A DNA stretch of 64,000 bases from Chloracidobacterium sp. (GTDB taxonomy: Bacteria > Acidobacteriota > Blastocatellia > Pyrinomonadales > Pyrinomonadaceae). A model generated the notes under the pieces. That model was not told the DNA's origin and searched no databases. It saw nothing but the letters and a program-made list of their open reading frames with translations. The stretch is from assembly GCA_015075585.1 (NCBI GenBank), contig JABTUB010000002.1, forward strand, positions 682,001 to 746,000, read 5' to 3'. Positions within the stretch are counted from its first letter, which is position 1; the number at the start of each line of letters is the position of its first letter. A program made the translations under genes and the position numbers. This document shows positions 18,429-27,650 of this stretch, piece after piece.

Positions 18429-20288
18429 ATGTCTGCAAAACTTGGCGAAATACTTATCCGTGAGAATCTGATAACCTCGGAGCAATTGCGCGAGGCGTTA
18501 GAGTATCAGCGGGCCCACGGCGGACGGCTCGGTTCCAACCTTGTAAGGCTCGGCATCGTTTCCGACGATGTTGTAACGGCGGTTCTCTCGCGTCAATACG
18601 GTGTGCCGTCGATCAATCTCGAGCTTTTCCAGATCGGGCAGGACGTTATTAAGCTCATATCTCACGAGGTCGCTCTTAAATACTCGGTACTTCCGGTCTC
18701 GAAGGTCGGCGCCACGCTGACGCTCGCGATGGCCGATCCGACGAACGTCTTTGCGATGGACGACATTAAATTCATGACCGGATTTAATGTTGAGCCTGTG
18801 ATCGCGGCCGAATCGGCGATTCAGCTTGCCATCGGCAAATACTATGTCGGCTCGAACGAGATCGATATCTTTGACGCCGCCTTTGCCATGGAGGCCGAAA
18901 CGCTAGCAGCCGCTCCGGCAACGAACGGCAACGGCAAAAAGGCCGTTCACGGCAAGGCCAATGGTACGGCCGATGCCGGCCCGCAGCGGCTTACATCGGA
19001 CGATCTTGACGTATCGCTTGACCGTTTTGAATTCGATGCCGCAGAGGGCGAAGACCTCGAGGTCGTCGAAGAGAACGACGAGATCGATCTCGCAGCTCTC
19101 GCACGGGCAAGTGAAGATGCTCCGGTCGTTCGGCTTGTCAACGTCCTGCTGGTTGACAGCCTTCGCCGCGGCGCATCGGACATACACGTCGAGCCGTACG
19201 AGAAGGACTTCCGCATCCGCTTCCGTATCGACGGCGTCTTGTACGACGTGATGCACCCGCCGCTCAAGATCCGCGACCCGCTTATATCGCGTCTCAAGAT
19301 CATGGCCAAGCTTGATATCTCGGAAAAGCGCCTGCCGCAGGACGGACGCATCAAGATCAAGGTCAAGGTCGATAACCGCTCCCGCGAGCTCGACTTCCGC
19401 GTATCCAGCCTGCCGACGCTTTTCGGCGAGAAGGTCGTGCTTCGTCTGCTCGACAAGGACAAGCTGATGCTTGACATGACCAAGCTCGGCTTTGAGGAAG
19501 AGAGCCTCGAAAAATTCAAGCGGGCGATCGCGAATCCCTACGGAATGGTGCTCGTTACAGGCCCGACCGGTTCGGGCAAAACGAACACGCTGTACTCGGC
19601 ACTTCAGTCACTGAATACGCCCGAGACGAACATTATGACGGCGGAGGATCCGGTCGAGTTCAACCTCACCGGCATCAATCAGGTGCAGATGAAGGAGCAG
19701 ATCGGCCTGAATTTTGCCGCCGCCCTTCGATCCTTCCTGCGTCAGGACCCGAACATCGTCCTCGTCGGCGAGATCCGAGACTTTGAAACGGCTGAGATCG
19801 CCATCAAGGCCGCTTTGACCGGCCACCTTGTACTATCGACGCTGCATACGAACGATGCTCCTTCGACGGTTTCGCGTCTCGTAAATATGGGCATCGAGCC
19901 GTTCCTTGTGGCGACATCGGTCAATATCATTCAGGCGCAAAGACTTATCCGACGCATTTGCGGCAACTGTAAAGAAGCGGTCAACGTTCCGGAAGAAGGA
20001 CTTGTTGAGATCGGTTTCAGCCCAGAAGAGACATCGACACTCGAGATCTTTCGCGGCAAGGGCTGCGCCACGTGCAACAACACCGGCTACAAAGGCCGTG
20101 TCGGACTCTACGAGGTCATGGAGATCAATGACGAGCTTCGTGAACTCATCATCATCGGCGCAAGCGCGATGGAACTGCGGAGAAAGGCAATTGAACTGGG
20201 AATGATCACCCTTCGCGAATCAGGCCTGCACAAGATACGCCAAGGCATCACGACCATAGAAGAGGTGGTGAAAGAAACGGTCCTCTAG
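18429..20288 (+). CDS. pilB: Type IV pilus extension ATPase PilB
   Basis: A 619-residue hexameric motor that powers pilus assembly at the inner membrane. The N-terminal MshEN/GspE-N domain (about residues 1-150) can bind c-di-GMP in some homologues. An acidic linker is followed by Walker A GPTGSGKTN (about 378), the Asp box AEDPVEFN, Walker B LVGEIRDFETAEIA and His-box STLHTNDAPS. The C-terminal tetracysteine zinc site (CGNC about 514, CATC about 545) is intact. It is first in the operon with the next gene 20 bases away. A diguanylate cyclase gene at 50028 is a possible source of the signal. Confidence 0.96.
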   Translation: MSAKLGEILIRENLITSEQLREALEYQRAHGGRLGSNLVRLGIVSDDVVTAVLSRQYGVPSINLELFQIGQDVIKLISHEVALKYSVLPVSKVGATLTLAMADPTNVFAMDDIKFMTGFNVEPVIAAESAIQLAIGKYYVGSNEIDIFDAAFAMEAETLAAAPATNGNGKKAVHGKANGTADAGPQRLTSDDLDVSLDRFEFDAAEGEDLEVVEENDEIDLAALARASEDAPVVRLVNVLLVDSLRRGASDIHVEPYEKDFRIRFRIDGVLYDVMHPPLKIRDPLISRLKIMAKLDISEKRLPQDGRIKIKVKVDNRSRELDFRVSSLPTLFGEKVVLRLLDKDKLMLDMTKLGFEEESLEKFKRAIANPYGMVLVTGPTGSGKTNTLYSALQSLNTPETNIMTAEDPVEFNLTGINQVQMKEQIGLNFAAALRSFLRQDPNIVLVGEIRDFETAEIAIKAALTGHLVLSTLHTNDAPSTVSRLVNMGIEPFLVATSVNIIQAQRLIRRICGNCKEAVNVPEEGLVEIGFSPEETSTLEIFRGKGCATCNNTGYKGRVGLYEVMEINDELRELIIIGASAMELRRKAIELGMITLRESGLHKIRQGITTIEEVVKETVL

Positions 20289-20308
20289 CAGAGGGCCACG
20301 GAGGCAAT

Positions 20309-21103
20309 ATGTTAGTAAGAGCTATCGCATTATCAATGGCACTGCTTGTCGGCATCGGAGTGATCGTACCGCTCTCAACCGACAATGTTGAGGCGGGGCC
20401 GCGAAAGCACAAGAAGCATCGCAAGGTTAAGAGATACCGCAAATATTCAAAGGCATGGTGGCGTCAGTACCGTGCCAAACAGCGGAAGCGCGCCGCTGCA
20501 AGGAAGAAAGCCAGAGCGCTGCGTCTGCGACAGCTTCGCCTTGCACGCGCCGCAGCGGCATCGAACCGTCCCGAGACGAGGTCCACAAAGCCGCCGAAGG
20601 CTGCAAAGACGGCAAAGCTGCCGAACGGAAAGAGTGCTCCTGAGGGCTGGACCGCTTCCTCGTCATCTCCTGCGGAGCTCCGATTCCGTGTGGAGGATTC
20701 GGCCGGCTCGCAGGTCGGCAATGCCTCGATCTCCGTCATCGGCCCGGCCACCGGCGAAAGCGTCAACACGCCAAGGCAAAAGGCGGTCGGCGGTGTTGCG
20801 ACGACGGCCCTTCGCCGCGATGTGATCAACAAGATGATCCAAGAGAACGGCTGGGTGGTCAACGACTATCAGAAAGAGATCGGCGGACGCCAGGTCTATG
20901 TTGTTGTCGCCCAATCGCAGAACCGCAGCGGCCAGATCGAATCGCGTATGTACTATTTCACCGAGGTTGACGGCCGCATTTACAGTGTTGCGACGAACTC
21001 GCCTGTCGATCAGGAAGAGCGTCTTGCCGCCGAATCGGAAAAGGTCATCGACTCGCTCCAGAATCGGGTTCGGGGTGTTCAGCGTGCATCAACAAGGGAA
21101 TAA
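20309..21103 (+). CDS. Exported, highly basic protein of unknown function within the pilus motor operon
   Basis: A 264-residue protein with a strong ribosome site (GGAGG) 20 bases after pilB. The signal peptide (about residues 1-30, LVGIGVIVPLST then VEAG) is followed by an extremely basic stretch (about 31-85, dominated by Lys, Arg, Trp and Tyr, with KHKKHRKVKRYRKYSKAWWR-like composition). A Pro/Ser/Lys linker leads to a folded C-terminal domain of about 140 residues (about 118-255, with LRFRVEDSAGSQVGNASISV and RQVYVVVAQSQ). I do not recognise the family. Position between pilB and pilT suggests a periplasmic pilus factor; the basic segment might bind peptidoglycan, polysaccharide or DNA, but that is speculation. 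Confidence 0.8.
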   Translation: MLVRAIALSMALLVGIGVIVPLSTDNVEAGPRKHKKHRKVKRYRKYSKAWWRQYRAKQRKRAAARKKARALRLRQLRLARAAAASNRPETRSTKPPKAAKTAKLPNGKSAPEGWTASSSSPAELRFRVEDSAGSQVGNASISVIGPATGESVNTPRQKAVGGVATTALRRDVINKMIQENGWVVNDYQKEIGGRQVYVVVAQSQNRSGQIESRMYYFTEVDGRIYSVATNSPVDQEERLAAESEKVIDSLQNRVRGVQRASTRE

Positions 21104-21112
21104 TCAAGCATT

Positions 21113-22351
21113 ATGAGTTACGAGAATCAGGCATCTGTCGAGTCTCAGGTTACATTGCCCGACCTTCTCCGCAAGATGACGGACGCGGGCGGCTCCGACC
21201 TCCACCTTTCGACGAATTCAGCTCCGCAGGTACGTATTCACGGGCATCTGTCGGCACTCGCGGGCTTTGCACCGCTGAGTGCTTCAGATACCAAGCGTCT
21301 CGCCTACAGCGTACTGACGGATGCGCAGAAGCACCGCTTCGAAGAGAACCTCGAACTGGACTTTTCGTTCGGTTTGAAAGGTATGTCGCGATTTCGTGCC
21401 AATCTTTTCAATCAAAAAGGTGCGGTCGGTGCGGTATTCCGAGCGATCCCTTATGAGATAAAGACCTTCGACGCTCTCGGCCTGCCGCAAGTGGTCTCCG
21501 ACCTCTGCAAAAAGCCCCGCGGCCTCGTTCTCGTAACCGGCCCGACCGGATCGGGTAAATCAACGACCCTCGCCTCTATGATCGATAAGATCAATATCGA
21601 TCGCCATGACCACATTCTGACGATCGAGGATCCGATCGAATTCCTTCACAGCCACAAGAACTGCGTCGTCAATCAACGTGAGGTCGCAGCCGACACACAC
21701 AGCTTTGCGGATGCCCTTCGCACGGCGCTTCGGCAAGACCCTGACGTCGTGCTCGTCGGCGAAATGCGTGACCTCGAAACCATCGAGATGGCACTTCGTA
21801 TCGCCGAAACGGGCCACCTGACCTTCGCAACGCTTCACACCAACTCCGCATACTCGACGATCAACCGTATCATCGACGTATTCCCCGCGGGCCAGCAGGC
21901 ACAGGTCCGGACACAGCTCTCGCTTGTACTCGAAGGTATCCTTTGCCAATCGCTCCTGCCGAAAGCCTCCGGCGACGGACGCTGTATGGCGTTGGAGATA
22001 CTTATCCCGAATGCCGCTATCCGAAACCTCATCCGAGAGGACAAGATCCACCAGATATATTCGATGATGCAGACCGGACAGGATAAGTTCGGGATGCAGA
22101 CCTTCAATCAGGCCCTGGCATCGCTTGTTCACAGCCGGACGATAACGATCGAGACGGCGATGCAGCGGACATCGAACGCGGACGAACTCAAGGAGCTGAT
22201 CGAGCGCGGCAGCGGGCTGAACACTTCCTACGGAGGCGGCGTCCGTCCGGGCGTTGCAGGCACCCGCACCGGAACGAACGGCACTGCAAGCGGCCATGCA
22301 AGCCCCTACGCACAAGGCCGCCCTATCGGCCAAAGGCCGAACACCCGTTAG
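21113..22351 (+). CDS. pilT: Type IV pilus retraction ATPase PilT
   Basis: A 412-residue motor for pilus retraction and twitching. It has Walker A GPTGSGKST (about residue 143), the Asp box IEDPIEF, Walker B LVGEMRDLETIEMA and the diagnostic C-terminal AIRNLIRE motif (about residue 302) that separates PilT from PilB. The tail after about residue 365 is a Gly/Thr/Arg-rich low-complexity extension not needed in the core family. It starts 9 bases after the upstream unknown gene, so translation is probably coupled. Confidence 0.96.
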   Translation: MSYENQASVESQVTLPDLLRKMTDAGGSDLHLSTNSAPQVRIHGHLSALAGFAPLSASDTKRLAYSVLTDAQKHRFEENLELDFSFGLKGMSRFRANLFNQKGAVGAVFRAIPYEIKTFDALGLPQVVSDLCKKPRGLVLVTGPTGSGKSTTLASMIDKINIDRHDHILTIEDPIEFLHSHKNCVVNQREVAADTHSFADALRTALRQDPDVVLVGEMRDLETIEMALRIAETGHLTFATLHTNSAYSTINRIIDVFPAGQQAQVRTQLSLVLEGILCQSLLPKASGDGRCMALEILIPNAAIRNLIREDKIHQIYSMMQTGQDKFGMQTFNQALASLVHSRTITIETAMQRTSNADELKELIERGSGLNTSYGGGVRPGVAGTRTGTNGTASGHASPYAQGRPIGQRPNTR

Positions 22352-22397
22352 TAAAGACTGACCTTTTTCTACCTACCGAAAGGAGCAGACGCAAGAA

Positions 22398-23633
22398 ATG
22401 GCTACATACGTTTTTAAGGGAAGAAACCGCTTGAATGAACTCGTCAGCGGTGAGCGCGAAGCAGCGACGCAGGATGAACTGCGCGCATTGCTGCGTCGTG
22501 AACAGATCGTTATGACGCAGGCCTCAGAAAAAGGCCGCGAGATATCCATACCAAAGCTCGGCCGACGCAAGAAGGTCAAGGCGCACGAGCTTGCGGTCTT
22601 TACACGACAGTTCTCGGTGATGATCGATGCGGGCCTGCCGCTCGTGCAGTGCCTCGATATCCTTGCCGAGCAGCAGCAGAATGCATTCTTTAAGGACATT
22701 CTCCGTGATGTGCGGCAAAGTGTTGAGGAAGGCTCGACGCTTTACGCGGCCCTCGACAAACATCCGAAGGTCTTTGATAAGCTCTTCACTCACATGGTCG
22801 AGGCCGGCGAAACGGGCGGTGTGCTCGATCTGATCCTCCAACGCCTTGCCACCTTGATCGAAAAGGTCGTCAAACTGAAGCGCAGCATCGTGTCGGCTTC
22901 GATCTATCCGGCCGCTGTCATCCTTGTTGCTATCGGTGCGATCGCGATCATTATGATCGTCGTCATCCCGCAGTTCCAGCAGATATTTCTCGGCCTTTTA
23001 GGCCCCGGCGAACAGCTTCCGCTGCCGACGCGTATCGTGATGGCAATCAGTAGCTTCCTCGCAGGTTGGGGCGGCTTGACCTCGCTTGTCGCGATAATCG
23101 CCGCATCCGTTGGCATTAGTTATTACTACAAGACGCCAAAGGGCCGCTGGCAGATCGATGCCCTTCTGCTGAAGGCCCCGATCATCGGCAGCATCCTGCG
23201 AAAGGTCGCGGTAGCTCGTTTCTCACGGATACTTTCGACGCTGCTTTCATCCGGCGTACCGATCCTGCAGTCGCTTGATATCACGGCAAAAACGGCCGGC
23301 AACGTCATTATCGAGGATGCGATCCTAAAGGTGCGTGCCGGCGTCGAACGCGGTGAGAATTTCGTCGATCCGCTAAAGGCTACCGAAGTGTTCCCGCACA
23401 TGGTCGGCCAGATGATCGGCGTCGGCGAACAGACCGGCGCCCTTGATGCGATGCTCGGAAAGATCGCCGACTTCTACGAAGAAGAGGTCGATACGGCGAT
23501 CGCCGACCTGCTCGGTTTGATGGAACCTGTGCTCATCGCATTCCTCGGTATAACGATCGGCTCGATCGTCATCTCGATGTACCTGCCGCTCTTCTCGCTT
23601 ATCGGAAAGCTCGCGACCGGCGGAGCAAAGTAA
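22398..23633 (+). CDS. pilC: Type IV pilus inner-membrane platform protein PilC
   Basis: A 411-residue GspF/PilC protein, the membrane platform on which PilB and PilT act. It has two repeated cytoplasmic helical domains (about residues 70-190 and 270-400) and three hydrophobic segments (about 170-200, 215-240, 375-400). The motif GLPLVQCLDILAEQQ at the start of the first repeat is typical. An AAGGAG ribosome site precedes the ATG, 46 bases after pilT. It is last in the operon, followed by a terminator. Confidence 0.95.
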   Translation: MATYVFKGRNRLNELVSGEREAATQDELRALLRREQIVMTQASEKGREISIPKLGRRKKVKAHELAVFTRQFSVMIDAGLPLVQCLDILAEQQQNAFFKDILRDVRQSVEEGSTLYAALDKHPKVFDKLFTHMVEAGETGGVLDLILQRLATLIEKVVKLKRSIVSASIYPAAVILVAIGAIAIIMIVVIPQFQQIFLGLLGPGEQLPLPTRIVMAISSFLAGWGGLTSLVAIIAASVGISYYYKTPKGRWQIDALLLKAPIIGSILRKVAVARFSRILSTLLSSGVPILQSLDITAKTAGNVIIEDAILKVRAGVERGENFVDPLKATEVFPHMVGQMIGVGEQTGALDAMLGKIADFYEEEVDTAIADLLGLMEPVLIAFLGITIGSIVISMYLPLFSLIGKLATGGAK

Positions 23634-23657
23634 CGGCTTTACAACCGGAACAAAAGC

Positions 23658-23687
23658 AAAGAGGCTGTCATCTTCGGCAGCCTCTTT
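23658..23687. terminator. Bidirectional terminator between pilC and lon
   Basis: A 10-base perfect stem (AAAGAGGCTG / CAGCCTCTTT) with a 10-base loop, between two convergent genes. It has T-rich ends on both strands. Confidence 0.85.
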
Positions 23688-23695
23688 CGCAATTA

Positions 23696-26131
23696 TCAGA
23701 TATGGACACTCCCTTGTTCCGGCGGATGCTCCTCAGGCGGCACGACCTTTGGCGGGTCGGTAATGTCCTTTTCGAGCGTGGCATTCAGCACCTCGCTGAT
23801 CCATGCGCAAGGCACGATGGTCAGCTCTTTCCGCACGTCCTCAGGTATCTCTTCTATATCGGCTTCGTTGCGGTCGGGCAGAACGATGCGGCGAATACCC
23901 GCACGGTGCGCCGCCAACACCTTGTCCTTTATGCCGCCGACCGGGAACACCAGTCCGGACAGCGTTATCTCGCCCGTCATTGCCGTATCGTGACGGACTC
24001 GGCGGCCCGTATAGAGCGATGCGAGCGCCGATGCCATCGTAACGCCCGCCGAAGGGCCGTCTTTCGGTATCGCACCGGCCGGAACGTGCAAATGAACGCC
24101 GTTCTTCTTTATAAGCTCGGGGTCAATGCCGAATTCCGCAGCATGCGACCATAGATAGCTTCGTGCCGCCTGTGCGGATTCCTTCATAACATCGCCCAAC
24201 TGCCCCGTAAGCGTAAGGCCTCCTCCGCCCGGCAAGAGAGTTGCCTCGATAAACAGCACTTCGCCGCCCATTTCGGTCCACGCCATTCCAGTTGCAACGC
24301 CTGCGGGCAGCTCGCTGCGCGCCTCTTCGGGAAAGACCTTCGGCGGCCCGAGATAGCCCTTGATATCATCCTTGCCGATGACTACCTTTTCCGTGTGCCC
24401 TTCGGCTACCTTCAGCGTAACCTTGCGTGCAAGATTGCCGATCGCGCGCTCCAACTGTCTTACGCCCGCCTCGCGCGTGTAGCGCGTTGCAAGCAGCAGT
24501 ATCGCGTCATCCGTAATATCGAACAGCTCCGGCGTGAGGCCGTTCTCCGTGATCTGACGCGGCAAGAGGTATTGCTTGGCGATGCCCAGCTTTTCGCGGT
24601 CGCTGTAGCCGGCGAGCTGAATGATCTCCATACGGTCGCGAAGCGGCATCGGGATCGGCCCGAGCTGATTCGCAGTAGCGATAAAGAAAACCTTTGAGAG
24701 ATCGAAAGGCAGATCCAGATAATTGTCGCGGAATGTGTTGTTCTGAGCCGGGTCAAGTATCTCGAGCAGTGCGGACGCCGGATCGCCTCGAAAATCGTTG
24801 CCGAGCTTATCGATCTCATCAAGCATCATCACCGGATTATTGACGCCGACACGCCGCAGCGACTGAATGATACGGCCGGGCATCGCCCCGATGTACGTTC
24901 GGCGATGACCGCGAAGCTCTGCTTCATCGCGCATACCGCCGAGGCTCATGCGGTCGAATTCGCGTCCCAACGCCCGCGCTATCGAACGCCCGAGCGACGT
25001 CTTGCCGACTCCGGGCGGGCCGACAAAAAGAATGATGGGCGACTTACTGTCGGGCCGCATCTTTACGACGGCTAGCGATTCCAGGATGCGTTCCTTTATG
25101 TCCTCGAGGCCGAAATGATCCTCGTCGAGTACCTTTCGCGCTTCGGCAAGGTCGAGTTTTTCTTCACTCGACTTACGCCACGGCAATTCAAGGATGTATT
25201 CGAGATAAGTGCGGATAACGTGGTAATCCGGTGCCGACTGCGGCAATGCCTCCATTCGCTTAAGTTCGCGTTCGGCTTCTTTGCGGACATCGTCGGGCAG
25301 GTCAGCCTTTTCGAGACGCTCGCGAAGCTGTTCAGCTTCAGCTTTTTCACCCTCGTCCTCGCCGAGTTCCTTTTGGATCGCCTTCATCTGCTGCCGCAGC
25401 ACATAATCACGCTGCGACTTGTCCATTTCGACCTGTGCTTCGGTTGCGATCTTCGAGCGGATCTGCATGATCTCAAGCTCACGCGCAAGCGCGGCATGCG
25501 TCAGCGTCAAAAGCCCGTCAACGGTCGAAGACTCGAGCATTTTCTGCTCGGTCTCGGTGCCGAGATCGAGTACTGAGGCAAGAAAATATGCGAGCTGCAC
25601 AGGATCTTCCTGTGACATCACGGCCATCCTTATCTCAGGCGGCACGTTCGGAAGCAAAGCGAGAGCTTCCTGTATCATGCTCTGTATATTACGTTTAAGT
25701 GCCTCGACCTCTTCATCGTCAACACGGCGAAGCTGCGGCAGCATCACGACCCGCGCTTTCAGATAAGGCTGCTCCGTGAGCCACTCGACGATCTCAAAGC
25801 GATGGACGCCCTGCACGATGAGCTGCATCACATCGTCATTGCGCATCATCCGCTTTATGTTGACCACAGTGCCGATCTTATACAGGTCGCCGGGTGCGGC
25901 ATCATCACCGTTGACATTTTCGGTCCGCGTGGTGATACAGGCCAGCAGCTTTTCTTCCGTCGCAAGTGCCTGCTCGGTCGCGCGTACCGAACGTTCGCGG
26001 CCGACGGCGAGCGGCACGACGGTTTCCGGGAAGAGTGTCGTATTCTGAAGCGGCAGAACGGGCAGTTCAAGCTTATCGGGCACCGATGCCTGAACATCAT
26101 CGGCCTTTTGCGTGGTCTCTTTATCGGACAT
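23696..26131 (-). CDS. lon: ATP-dependent protease La (Lon)
   Basis: An 811-residue AAA+ serine protease that removes misfolded and regulatory proteins. The N-terminal substrate-binding domain starts LPVLPLQNTTLFPETVVPL (about residues 22-40). Walker A GPPGVGKTS is near residue 370 and Walker B MLDEIDKL near 440. The Ser-Lys dyad is intact: Ser in PKDGPSAGVT (near 694) and Lys in GGIKDKVLAAHRAG (near 737). It lies 79 bases after hsp20 and may be part of a CBS-hsp20-lon unit. I see no HAIR-like site upstream. Confidence 0.96.
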   Translation of the reverse strand: MSDKETTQKADDVQASVPDKLELPVLPLQNTTLFPETVVPLAVGRERSVRATEQALATEEKLLACITTRTENVNGDDAAPGDLYKIGTVVNIKRMMRNDDVMQLIVQGVHRFEIVEWLTEQPYLKARVVMLPQLRRVDDEEVEALKRNIQSMIQEALALLPNVPPEIRMAVMSQEDPVQLAYFLASVLDLGTETEQKMLESSTVDGLLTLTHAALARELEIMQIRSKIATEAQVEMDKSQRDYVLRQQMKAIQKELGEDEGEKAEAEQLRERLEKADLPDDVRKEAERELKRMEALPQSAPDYHVIRTYLEYILELPWRKSSEEKLDLAEARKVLDEDHFGLEDIKERILESLAVVKMRPDSKSPIILFVGPPGVGKTSLGRSIARALGREFDRMSLGGMRDEAELRGHRRTYIGAMPGRIIQSLRRVGVNNPVMMLDEIDKLGNDFRGDPASALLEILDPAQNNTFRDNYLDLPFDLSKVFFIATANQLGPIPMPLRDRMEIIQLAGYSDREKLGIAKQYLLPRQITENGLTPELFDITDDAILLLATRYTREAGVRQLERAIGNLARKVTLKVAEGHTEKVVIGKDDIKGYLGPPKVFPEEARSELPAGVATGMAWTEMGGEVLFIEATLLPGGGGLTLTGQLGDVMKESAQAARSYLWSHAAEFGIDPELIKKNGVHLHVPAGAIPKDGPSAGVTMASALASLYTGRRVRHDTAMTGEITLSGLVFPVGGIKDKVLAAHRAGIRRIVLPDRNEADIEEIPEDVRKELTIVPCAWISEVLNATLEKDITDPPKVVPPEEHPPEQGSVHI

Positions 26132-26210
26132 AATCGATCTTTGCTTGCGTCAATTCCATTCCTGTCGCTTCGGTCGGCAGAAGAGCGGCAGCGGCGTTGG
26201 ACGCGGTGTG

Positions 26211-26588
26211 TTACGCGGCGTTCTTGTTTGCCGCTTGTTTCCTCAAGTGGATGATCAGCAGGCCATTCTCGAATTGATGCTCTATCTGAGCACCCTCAAT
26301 GGCGGCGGGAAAATGCAGCGTCTTTTCAAAGTTGCTGTACGTGATCTCCATCTGCTGATACGACGCGCCGGCGCCGCACGAACGGTCCTTTCGCGAGCCT
26401 GCGATATAAAGCACATTGCCTTGGATATCAAGCTCGATATCCTCGGGTGAGACACCCGCAAGCTCGACCTTGACGACCCATCCCTCGGGGGTTTGATAGA
26501 CGTCAGCGGCCGGATACCAGAGCTTGCCGCTGCCCACATTCTTTGATGTGCCGATGAACTGAAAGTGCCGATTTATCGATCTTGCCAT
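26211..26588 (-). CDS. Small heat-shock protein, Hsp20/alpha-crystallin family
   Basis: A 125-residue holdase chaperone. The alpha-crystallin domain spans about residues 25-115: YPAADVYQTPEGWVVKVELA, then GVSPEDIELDIQGNVLYIAG, with the closing FENGLLIIHLRK strand. This last strand replaces the usual A-x-x-x-n-G-v-L-x-I-x-x-P-K motif; the terminal proline is absent. Its position directly upstream of lon on the same strand fits a stress-response pair. Confidence 0.88.
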   Translation of the reverse strand: MARSINRHFQFIGTSKNVGSGKLWYPAADVYQTPEGWVVKVELAGVSPEDIELDIQGNVLYIAGSRKDRSCGAGASYQQMEITYSNFEKTLHFPAAIEGAQIEHQFENGLLIIHLRKQAANKNAA

Positions 26589-26658
26589 TGTGGTATCGGA
26601 TCACGGTCGATCCTAAGCGATCCTGAAACTGCAATATACGGCTAAAGGGCCGTGCATT

Positions 26659-27126
26659 CTATGTTCTGCCCCAGAAAGATGCGCCGCTCGATATCTCTTC
26701 GATGGTCTCGGCGATCTCGCGTTCGTCTTCGGTTCCGAGTGCAACATCCGCGAGAGCGATAATGCCGGCCAAGGTACCGTCGGCATTTGTAACCGGCACG
26801 CGCCTGACCTGCTTGTCGCCCATCAATCTGACTGCCTGAAATACAAAATCATCCGGCGCAACCGTGTAGATCTCCGATGTCATCACACCGTCTATCGGTG
26901 AATCAGGCGAACGCCCTTCTGCGACCGCACGTACGACGATGTCGCGGTCGGTAACAAGGCCGACGAGACGCCCGGCGTCAACGACCGGCACGGTGCCCAT
27001 GTCGCCGTCGCGCATCATTGCCGAAACCTCGCGAAGCGTAGCCGCGCTCGATGCGGTAACGACATTTTTTGTCATTATTTCACTGCAACGCGTGCGTGAG
27101 ATAGCAGCATTTTCGGCATCGCCCAT
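26659..27126 (-). CDS. Tandem CBS-domain protein
   Basis: 155 residues from the ATG at 27126, chosen because a strong AAGGAG lies 8 bases upstream; the longer frame to 27213 lacks one. Two CBS domains (about residues 13-65, IMTKNVVTASSAATLREVSA; and about 77-130, VMTSEIYTVAPDDFVFQAV) form a Bateman module that usually binds adenine nucleotides. There is no attached enzyme. A short acidic end (EDEREIAETIEEISSG) follows. Its role is probably as an energy-status or stress sensor; the partner is unknown. It is upstream of hsp20 and lon with a 70-base gap. Confidence 0.85.
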   Translation of the reverse strand: MGDAENAAISRTRCSEIMTKNVVTASSAATLREVSAMMRDGDMGTVPVVDAGRLVGLVTDRDIVVRAVAEGRSPDSPIDGVMTSEIYTVAPDDFVFQAVRLMGDKQVRRVPVTNADGTLAGIIALADVALGTEDEREIAETIEEISSGASFWGRT

Positions 27127-27650
27127 GGTTAAAACTCCTTGCTCACATTTTGAAAGAGTTAGCCGCAGAAAGCAAGACGCGCCGCTCGATAGTACCGCAT
27201 CACACTTTTCCACCCAGTCGTTTTAGGTAACCGTAGCGGCCTCAAGACTGTCCGCTTCGGGCATTTGGCGAACGATCATGTGATCCGGTACTATGCCGCG
27301 GCTCCGCATACCGACCCATGAGACAGTTGCCGACGACCTCACTGGTAGCGACGGTCCCGTCAAATAAACACCTTCGAACAATACGTGCGTTGTTCGTAAG
27401 AACCGAGCGCTGAAACATCCCTCGTTCTCGTTCAGCGCGACCGAAGTCCCGCCAATGTCGAACATGTATCTTCACCAGCAGCGGTATGTGTTCTCGAAGC
27501 ACGTTTCGGAGTAAGAAAACCGAATGCCGTTCGTATCAAAAATTTTTGCTTGTAATTTTTAAGATTTATTCTAGAATACTTTGAAGCACAATTTTATTGA
27601 CAACTTTCAGCCTCACCATATCTTTGCGTGACCGGCAATTGGAGAATTTT
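27127..27650. other. Intergenic region of about 520 bases with a possible decayed PilZ-like reading frame
   Basis: The left part (27127-27222) shows only the CBS-gene ribosome site. On the minus strand 27223-27502 carries two overlapping frames whose pieces resemble a PilZ-like protein (see the pseudogene entry). The right part (about 27520-27650) is strikingly A+T rich and probably holds the promoter of the large protease; TTGACA at 27597-27602 with TATCTT 16 bases on is the best match. Confidence 0.4.
27223..27502 (-). pseudogene. Possible frameshifted PilZ-like remnant
   Basis: One frame begins REHIPLLVKIHV, and a second continues FDIGGTSVALNENEGCFSAR and later SSATVSWVG. Joined by a single frameshift near 27462, these read like a PilZ domain (R-x-x-x-x-L, N-x-x-x-G, then VxWVG). 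Neither frame alone is a convincing gene and no ribosome site is clear. This could equally be chance. Confidence 0.25.

Noticed and set aside
26132..26210. HAIR or CIRCE operator upstream of lon
   Set aside because: No inverted repeat resembling either consensus was found between hsp20 and lon or upstream of hsp20.
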